Source of the DNA: Tubulanus polymorphus
Taxonomy: Eukaryota; Nemertea; Palaeonemertea; Tubulaniformes; Tubulanidae
Length of the DNA: 64,000 nucleotides
NCBI RefSeq assembly: GCF_964204645.1
Contig: NC_134027.1
Coordinates: 9,412,485 to 9,476,484 of the forward strand
Reading direction: 5' to 3'
The position numbers and the translations under genes were made by a program. The notes beneath the pieces are model-generated. The model was not told the DNA's origin. It saw only the letters and a program-made list of their open reading frames with translations, and searched no databases. This document shows positions 57,701 to 64,000 of this stretch, in pieces; the stretch's first letter is position 1, and every line of letters starts with the position of its first letter.

Positions 57701-60700
57701 CCTAGAAGCCGTGACCAGTAACGAGCTGTTCTCGGGGTTGTGGACACTCCTGCTACACTCCCGGAGCCCTTGAATCACCTCCTTGGGCTTGGTCATCCGG
57801 AACCTTGGAATGTCTAGGTGCCGATTGAGGGATGACAGATCTATCACTGTCCGTTGACCCCCTGTGGCCTTTGGTACCATGAATATTCGAGAAAACCAGC
57901 CGGGAGAAGTTTCGTTGCAAACTGGTTCTATCGCTCCCTTCTCTGCCAGTTCCTTGAGAGCCGGAGAGATTAAGGCCTCCTGACCTGGTTTTGGCCGCAT
58001 GTCGGGAGGTGACCTCATCAGGCGCGGTCGCCTTAGGAAACAGAGACGGTAGCCACGAGAGACGACCCGGGAGGGCCAACCGTCTCCAAAGAGGTCGGAC
58101 CAGTGGGTTGCTGCCTGCTGCAGACAACCTCCCACTGGTCCCAAGAATTCATTTCGAGTTTTTCCGAAAGGAAGAGCCCCTTTTTGGAGCCTTCCCCTTG
58201 CCTCGATACGAACCGGAACTGTTACGACCGGACGAGGCTTGACACGATTGTTGAAGTTGCGCGCTAGTTCTCCAACCGGCATCCGAAGCCGCCTGAGAAA
58301 GCGCTGAAGTTTGAGATGGTCCTGTTTGCGTCCGTGCCGAACCTCGCGCCGCCGGCGTCGGACCAGAACGCTTTTTCCACGGAGTTCGGGGGTTGGACTT
58401 GGCCTGAACCTCCCGAATCTTCCTCAGCTCTGCGGAAACCGGAGCGCACCAACCGGAGAAGAGACGTGAAGACGTCCCCAATGGGGCTCTCAGCAAAGCA
58501 TTGGACACCATATCCAGTAGACGAGTTTTGGAACTGGAGTCCATCACTGACTGACGGGAGGCTAACACCAGATTAGCCTGACCCCGAACCGACAACGGAA
58601 TTACATGCGAAACAGACCGAGCCAAAGATTGGATAATCCGGTCCATTCCCTCCAGTTTTAGGGCAACTGACTCTGGGTCGGAGCCTGCATGAACGGCGGC
58701 GTGAGTCTCGTGAAGCTCACCCGTCAACACCTTAAGTGCCATATCTTGAAACGAACCAACCCTGGTAAGATTGTCCAGGATTGACATCATGGCCACCAAA
58801 CCGGACTTAGGCAAACGAATACCCGACTGTGCTGTAACAGTATCCGGGCTGATCAAAGTATAATCAGCATCCAGGCAGTTATGACTGTGATCCACAGCAC
58901 CTGGAGTTGCGTAATACGCCGAGCGAAATGCGCCTATAGGTGGATCGGTTGAACTAAAATATTTCCCAGATTTCATACCCCATTCTGGAGGGGGAAATGA
59001 AAATGTTCCAGGCCGACATTCACCCCATAATTGCGTATCCAATCGAGCCCATTCTCTCGAAACCGCTGACGATTCCCGTAAAACGTTAAGATCGGAGTCC
59101 GGAGGGCGATAAGCTTCCATTGACTCACCGACCAGAGGAGCTGCTGTGGGCTTAGTGCGAGTTGCCCCGTGCTTGACAAAGAACTCACTTATCATCGCTC
59201 TAAATGGCATGTCCCCCGCTGGTTCGGATAAAACTGAACGGGACGGAGATACATTGCGAGCCAGGGAAGCCCCCATCGTCTGGGGCAACCCACAATTGCT
59301 TGCGACAGGAACGACCCCAGAAGGAATTGCCGCTTCTGGGACCGGATCCTCATTGAAATCAGACCCTACCGCAGCATCCAGGAATTCAGAGTCAGAATTC
59401 CGAAAAACTGAGTGGGCTGGCGAACTTCTAACCGGACAATCAGGAATAGGCTTACCTGTTGTAGAAGTTGCAGCGACTTGTTGCGACGAAGATAACAAGT
59501 TTAAAATTTTCTCCTCAAATACATGGAAATCCTTCTGAGTCAGGTATTTTCCAGTATCCCGACGATCATGCCGACTTCGGTGACGATCCCTCGAACGGGA
59601 TCGCGACCTACTAGAAGAATCGCTTTCATCGCTAGCCGACGTCGACGAACGATGAGAAGACCGACGGCGAAACTTCCGACAATAACGATCGTAGTCCCTC
59701 TCGCGATCAAACCTTGATCTGCGAGAAGGAGATCTTGCTCGTTTATTACGCTCACGGCGTCTAAATCTAGTGGGAGAGCGAGCTCTATCCCCGGAGCGAC
59801 GATCAGAATCAGACGATGAACGTACCGGATGTTTTGAACCGGACGACGTCTGGACCGAACCGGACCGATGCCCGACCCGGACCGGTACCGACCGAACCGG
59901 TACGGGCCGTTCGCGACTACCGCGGCGCGCACTCAGTTCCGAACATGTAGTCTGAACCGGCCAAACCGGTGAACGACCAGAGACCGGTGAATGACCGGAG
60001 ACCGGTGCCGGTGAACCAGCGTTCCTCCCCGGTGAACGGAGTTGGGAAGCCGATCGTACCTGAACGCTCCGCTTTACGATAAGAAACAGGATTAGAAACG
60101 TCGGTTGGCACATCGGCCGAAACCGATGAATCCCTGCTAACTCGACGACGATCTCTTAGTTTAAGAGCCTTATCGGCCCGAAGCCAAAGGTCCTCGGACC
60201 ACACGACGCAAATATTGCAAGGATTGCTCCTTGCACATATTTGACCGGATTTGCGCCTGCACGACGCACATGAATCGTGGTTGTCCCAGGCGCCAAACAA
60301 ATGCCCGCATCCCTCCCCGCCACGATGCTGACCCTTAGGAGGGGGTGGCATAATTATCCTGTTACAAATCAAAACAATTCAATTCAATCAAATTATATTT
60401 GTAAATAAAATTCTTACGGAAAAAAAGAAACCAGGGATAACCCCCAAACCGAACGGACTCACCGTTATGAGAGTGAAAACTCCCTAATATCCTAATTCCC
60501 AGATTTTTACAGCGAAAAAATCCAACGCGTTCTACTGCGAGAACGCCAAGAAAAAAGATGGCGGATTTCGCCGGTGGCTAAATGCAATACCGCAGGGCTG
60601 GGTCGTATAGAAAAACCATTGGCGATAAATCCAAATTTAGAAAATATTGGCAAAAACCATAGGAAAGGGTACAGAACTCGACGGAAATATACAGAGCCCA

Positions 60701-62535
60701 GTAGTGCCTCATGAGATTAGATATCATCTTTTAGTTAAATAATGAGGCGATTAGTGTGCTATAACTTGGTTACATTGTCATACATTTATATTGATTCTAT
60801 TGTACCGTAGCTAAGATCTATACATTTTATAGTTAGATTCTATCTAGGCTGTAACCTTGTTTTGGCAACCATCAAATTTTAGAGGGATATCGGCTTAGGC
60901 TCGTGTTTCTCTCACATTACCTCGAAATGGCCATATTGCGTCATGATGTTCTTAAGCGTCTTCACGTTCCATCCATTCAACTTGCCATCTCGGCCGGATA
61001 TTCCCATGTTGTGGAAGTTGATTTTATTACCTCGGTGGAAGTCATTCGACTTCATGCTGGAAGGGAAATCAACAAAAATTACATCCCCTGCATGTAAAAG
61101 GAAGCGCCATACGTTCTCGACAATGCAATCGGAACACGAGAGTAAGGTACCTGGGATCAAAAGCGTGAAGTTCACATCCGAATTGTCTGTCGACAGCATC
61201 ATCGAAACTGAAGTCCCAATTGATTCTAGAAAAATCGATCAACCATTAGATATAATAGGATACATGGTTTCATAATTTACATGAGGATAAGCAACTCCTA
61301 TATCTACGTATTCCTACGTACCCGAATGAATAGATTAGACATGGTGATTTTATCGTGTACGCAGGGTCTAAACACATATCCCAGCCACCATCTCCGGAAT
61401 TTCCAAAACGTTTGGAATTTTGGCAATTATATTGAATGGTTGTTATTTTTCTGAAAGCAAAAATCGCATTTCCATATCAGCATGCGATCCATTTATATAA
61501 ACAAGAAGTTGTAAACTGTTGATTTTTGTAAATGATCATTTGTAAACGGTTGATTTTTCTTCAAAATTCCATACATACTGCGTATAAAGCTGGAATAACT
61601 GATTAATGTTCAACGCCCCGTCTGGTGGAACCAGTCCGGCGTCGCCGGGGGCAACTACTTTTTTCGCTTTCAAAGCTGTAGACATAGCAACCTGGAATAC
61701 ATGTAATATCTAGCTGTTAAACTGGTCGGCCATAATTTTTTGTACGGAGGAGTAAAAAGAGATGCTTAAGTGATAATGGCGCAAAAGCAGCTCTTATGAG
61801 TACATACCAGTACTGATTACGAACGAACACATAAATGTACAGGCAACCCCCGATATTCGGCCCATATCAGTGATTTTGGCAGTAAAGACAGTATGGTGGT
61901 CTATCAGGGGTAAACTAAGGGCTAGTTCCAAGATAAAATGTAGATGTTCCATTTTCAGAAAATTTTCCAGACATTTTTTGGTTTAAAATGTTTTTAATTA
62001 TTAATTTTTCATCAAATCACATATTGATAAAGAAACACACTGTCAATGGCATTATCTGAATTCCCCAAGTTTTCCAGGATTTAGGTAAAATCAGTCAAAT
62101 TCCCTGATTTTTTCCTAGATTCTTCTGATTCCCCAAGTTTTCTAGATTTTCCAGGGCAGTAGCACCTCTCTGTATTACTGTATTATGAGAAGAGTGCATT
62201 ACCTGAGGTGCATCTTTCATGAAGTTAGTATTAACATAGACGATCTCCTTACAACACGGCTCCCTGCGACCGGTAATCTTCGAATTAAACCACCCAGTCG
62301 GGTTCGTGTGCTGGTACCACAGCTTAAAACCGTATCGTTCAAGCGCCATGAATATTCCGATTTGATGACCGAACGATTTTTTCGAAGACGCACCAAACAA
62401 TCCCACGTTTAGGTCGGGAAGGTGGTATTCGATTCCGAGCTGTTTGATTTTGCCGAAGGAGCCATCGGTAGCCATCGTTTTCAGCGTGTCCCATTCAGAG
62501 AATTCGACGTCAATTTTGAAGTAGTCGATCGGTGT
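54708..62535 (-). CDS. METTL24-like methyltransferase, two tandem domains in one reading frame (5' partial)
   Basis: Resembles the METTL24/Methyltransf_21 family of putative SAM-dependent methyltransferases; substrate unknown. Exons 5' to 3': 62203-62535, 61579-61691, 61322-61450, 61151-61225, 60921-61056, 54708-55031 (1110 bp, 369 aa in the window, phases consistent). Exon 62203-62535 is the C-terminal half of one domain (IDYFKIDVEFSEW, LGIEYHLPDL, RREPCCKEIVYVNT). It ends at a good donor (CCTCAG|GTAATG) and splices in phase 0 to a linker exon (APGDAGLVPPDGALNINQLF). Then comes a whole second domain: GNSGDGGWDMC, SPCLIYSFG, INWDFSFDDAVDRQFGCELH, FDPSMKSNDF, INFHNMGISG, IDYLKIDVEYSEW, FGIEYHLPEL, RQEPCCREVNYVNTKF and stop. 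Missing 5' exons lie beyond 64000 or were not recognised. The alternative is two tandem genes, with the second starting at the ATG in the linker exon. The last intron (5.9 kb) holds a DIRS-like element. Confidence 0.8.
55066..55226. repeat. DIRS-like element, inverted terminal repeat (3' side)
   Basis: ACCCTTTCCTATGGTTTTTG through AGCCACCGGCGAAATCCGCC at 55110-55226 is the reverse complement, nearly base for base, of 60555-60668. The outer 45 bp (TTTTTGGAACTAAAATTTGT...) are unique to this end and recur inverted in the internal complementary region. Confidence 0.88.
55289..55395. repeat. DIRS-like element, internal complementary region
   Basis: First half (AAGTACTACTCAGAAATACA ... CCAAAAATTGTAAT) is the inverse of the outer edge at 55064-55110. 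Second half (ATTTCCGTCGAGTACTGTAC...) is the inverse of the outer edge at 60655-60690. The join at about 55350 marks the two element ends, as expected for the template that bridges DIRS termini. Confidence 0.8.
55643..56983 (-). pseudogene. DIRS-like tyrosine recombinase, interrupted by an in-frame stop
   Basis: The frame reads an N-terminal SAM-like region (FADWCAAGEIDPCSPS, TIKGYRSAISHTLRASG), meets a stop codon (TAA at 56278-56276), and continues in the same frame with the catalytic part: Arg in CSARRSEIHAL, the His-Arg pair in VSHQVRSMATS, and the nucleophile Tyr in FTSFYLRDVS. The four catalytic residues of phage-integrase-type recombinases are thus visible. The start of this frame overlaps the end of the RNase H frame. 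The stop would truncate the protein before the catalytic domain. Confidence 0.82.
56554..58282 (-). pseudogene. DIRS-like reverse transcriptase/RNase H with missing RT palm
   Basis: From 58282 downward the frame has RT finger motifs (GAIEPVCNETSPGWFSRIFM, RTVIDLSSLNRHL, PRFRMTKPKEVIQGLRE). At about 57735-57765 it loses similarity, and the relevant reading frame changes to one that begins in the RT thumb (LLGSISSMGLVVPLGRLRSR), followed by RNase H (VFTDASHQGWGAHL, NFLEMLAVWKAL, LATDNSTVRAYL, AGKRNVMADALSR). The part that should lie between, including the Y-x-DD box, is in no frame. This is best read as an internal deletion of roughly 100-130 codons. The 5' end overlaps the gag frame by about 130 bp. 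Confidence 0.8.
58149..60372 (-). pseudogene. DIRS-like gag frames, Cys/His motif and RS-rich domain, split between two frames
   Basis: The first frame (59917-60372, natural ATG near 60351) starts MPPPPKGQHRGG and has a zinc-binding-like pattern (CGHLFGAWDNHDSCASCRRK ... CNIC). The second frame (58149-60113) carries a long Arg-Ser-rich stretch (SRSRSRSRDRHRSRHDRR) and then a conserved gag-like region (KSGKYFSSTDPPIGAFRSAY, SVSHVIPLSVRGQANLVLAS) ending near 58149. The two frames overlap at 59917-60113, so a frameshift (mutational or programmed) is needed to join them. Function as a capsid-like nucleic-acid-binding protein is inferred from position only. Confidence 0.65.
60555..60690. repeat. 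DIRS-like element, inverted terminal repeat (5' side)
   Basis: Reverse complement of 55110-55226, with its own outer edge GTACAGAACTCGACGGAAAT that reappears inverted in the internal complementary region. Host intron sequence resumes at about 60691. Confidence 0.88.
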
Positions 62536-64000
62536 CTAGAAATAAAATAAAAGTTTTTTAAAGCACACGTCTGTAGGCAGCCGCTCTTTTCAGCAGGTGC
62601 GAACATAGGTTTGTGATTTGTCAGCCCAACCAGCAATTGTGAGCGTTGTAGTTCTCAGTAAAGAAAATTTGAAGCGTTAGCGTTTTACACGCATTCCTCG
62701 CCAATCTAAGAAATATTTCATACATCAAAAGCAAAAACCAATGGGAATCAAATGCGAGACTAAGCGAAATGTAGTCTGAAAATATTTTGTGGACAAAAAA
62801 TAATGAACTCTGGATTTCGCCAGAACGTTCACCTGGGGCCGGTTTTATAGACTTTTATTATCTTTAACCCGGGGGCTAACTCAATTCATTTTCAATCGAG
62901 TTAGGCCCTGGTTTTAAGATAATACCAGTCTATAAAACTGGCCCCAGGATGTAGGCTTTAAGCGAACAGTCAGCGATTGGGGGGGGGGGGGGTAGTGGTG
63001 TCTTCAGGGGCGATGCCACTCCACCTAATGGCCTGATGTTACTGTTTCTCATCACGTTTCTTTTATATAAATCAGATTTATCATAGTGAAAACCTTTATA
63101 AACGCTGAAAAATTAAACCCCTTAATATAGAGGTTCTGTCTAGCATTCTAACAATTCAACACATATTCAACATACGCTGTACTAACATATGCCATACAAG
63201 TAATTCAAGGACTGAAGCTAAGTAGTCATTCAATAGATACTTCACCTACATTTTCAAATGGAGACCCACTCTTTATTGAAAACTAAATATAATTAGGCCT
63301 TATTATAAAGGCTAAATTATATATTAACGTACTATTATTATATATTATATTCCTCAAAGGAAACAATGTTGTGGCCATAAAATGCCTCTATGATCATGAT
63401 AATATTATGAAATTGCCTAGTTATTTGATTGATTTAACTCATAAAACAAACGCGAATAGGTTATTCTAATGTGTCACAGCTGCATAAATGTCAGCCATCA
63501 TTTTTAGCAGGTGTCCTCATTGAATATCGGATTGTTCAACGCTACCGGTATACCCACCATATATGATATATAAACTGCCATCATATTCGTTGTCGTGGAT
63601 GAAACTAAACCAACGGCTATACACCATCTGGCTATCGAAATTTTTAAATATTGAGGAGCATTAGGAATGAAAAAAGGATTTCATTTTGAGGGCACTGTGG
63701 AAGCAAAGCTTAAGTGCACGACAATACGACTAAGCTGTATCAATTGTGGAAGGAATATTTTTCCAGTGTTTTTCATCTTAGCATAATCACTTAACTTGAT
63801 ATAAGAACCATAGAGTGCTGTAATTCAATAAGGCTAGATACCGTAGTCAAAATATCGTCCTAATTACCAAAGAATTACAATATACTACGCTTTGCTTCAG
63901 GTGTTACTTGTTCCTTATAATTCTTTCAGCGATCATTTAGCGATGTAATTGAAGACAAGTCTAAATTTTTAATAATTTATCTTAATTTCAGAATATCGAT
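62536..64000 (-). other. Upstream intron or flank of the METTL24-like gene
   Basis: AT-rich sequence 5' to the first visible methyltransferase exon. Contains a foldback at 62832-62948 and a poly(G) run at about 62979-62993. I looked for the N-terminal half of methyltransferase domain 1 (GGW, SFG, FDP motifs) and did not find it here. Confidence 0.5.
62832..62948. repeat. Foldback MITE (CCTGGGGCCGGTTTTATAGA)
   Basis: Arms of about 55 bp: CCTGGGGCCGGTTTTATAGA at the left mirrored by TCTATAAAACTGGCCCCAGG at the right, with a 7-base loop CATTTTC. It would form a long hairpin. Confidence 0.85.

Larger units (their letters stand above)
55066..60690 (-). mobile_element. DIRS-like tyrosine-recombinase retrotransposon, defective
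   Basis: A 5.6-kb element in the last intron of the METTL24-like gene, same orientation as the gene. In order on the minus strand: left inverted repeat (about 60555-60690), gag-like frames (58149-60372), reverse transcriptase/RNase H (56554-58282), tyrosine recombinase (55643-56983), internal complementary region (about 55289-55395) and right inverted repeat (about 55066-55226). Inverted repeats plus an internal region complementary to both outer edges define the DIRS order. No integrase DDE domain, LTR or poly(A) tail is seen. The coding part carries disabling lesions (described under the individual frames). Confidence 0.9.

Noticed and set aside
56987-57735. Continuation of the 431-codon frame after the RT fingers, as a novel Ser/Gly-rich domain
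   Set aside because: It is the out-of-frame shadow of the thumb/RNase H coding sequence that reads in another frame.
1-64000. Search for CRISPR arrays, operons, riboswitches and rRNA genes
   Set aside because: No direct-repeat/spacer pattern or conserved RNA core seen; the spliced genes indicate a eukaryotic nuclear locus.

Overview
The window is nuclear DNA from an animal. It has spliced genes with GT-AG introns, UTR-like AT-rich spacers and many dispersed transposon relics, and no prokaryotic features. The protein set (syntrophin, an F-box/WD40 protein, Rap1, gamma-COP, a purple-acid-phosphatase-like protein, VGLL4, TMEM143 and METTL24-like methyltransferase domains) fits a marine-invertebrate-type bilaterian genome, possibly lophotrochozoan or a basal deuterostome. 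I cannot resolve the phylum from sequence alone.

Layout, low to high coordinates. (1) 692-1265, minus: first coding exon of a beta-type syntrophin; the rest lies off the left edge. (2) 3093-8319, minus: a complete 13-coding-exon F-box/WD40 gene (755 aa, seven WD repeats). (3) 12877-16800, plus: complete five-exon Rap1 (184 aa, CAAX box CSIL). (4) 19886-29547, minus: complete 23-exon coatomer gamma subunit (about 900 aa). (5) 30667-32340, plus: a single-exon, membrane-anchored purple-acid-phosphatase-like protein that has lost most metal ligands. (6) 35498-44518, minus: complete five-exon VGLL4/Tgi-type TEAD cofactor (290 aa) with three Tondu motifs. (7) 46853-51046, plus: complete six-exon TMEM143 (553 aa). 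(8) 54708-62535, minus: a METTL24-like gene whose exons read as the end of one methyltransferase domain spliced in phase to a second whole one; the 5' part is off the right edge. For genes 2, 3, 4, 6 and 7 the exon lengths sum to a multiple of three and all intron phases agree, which supports the models.

The last intron of gene 8 carries a DIRS-type tyrosine-recombinase retrotransposon (about 55066-60690). It has inverted terminal repeats and an internal complementary region. It is defective: the reverse-transcriptase palm is missing, there is a stop in the recombinase, and the gag is split between frames. Other mobile DNA includes a LINE 3' end, a tRNA-derived SINE sharing a tail with it, at least five short terminal-inverted-repeat (MITE-like) families, foldback palindromes, hammerhead-like cores like those of Penelope-type elements, and a 180-bp tandem array.

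The genes are unrelated housekeeping and signalling genes and form no operon. Neighbours alternate between divergent pairs (F-box/Rap1, COPG/phosphatase-like, VGLL4/TMEM143) and convergent pairs (Rap1/COPG, phosphatase-like/VGLL4, TMEM143/methyltransferase).
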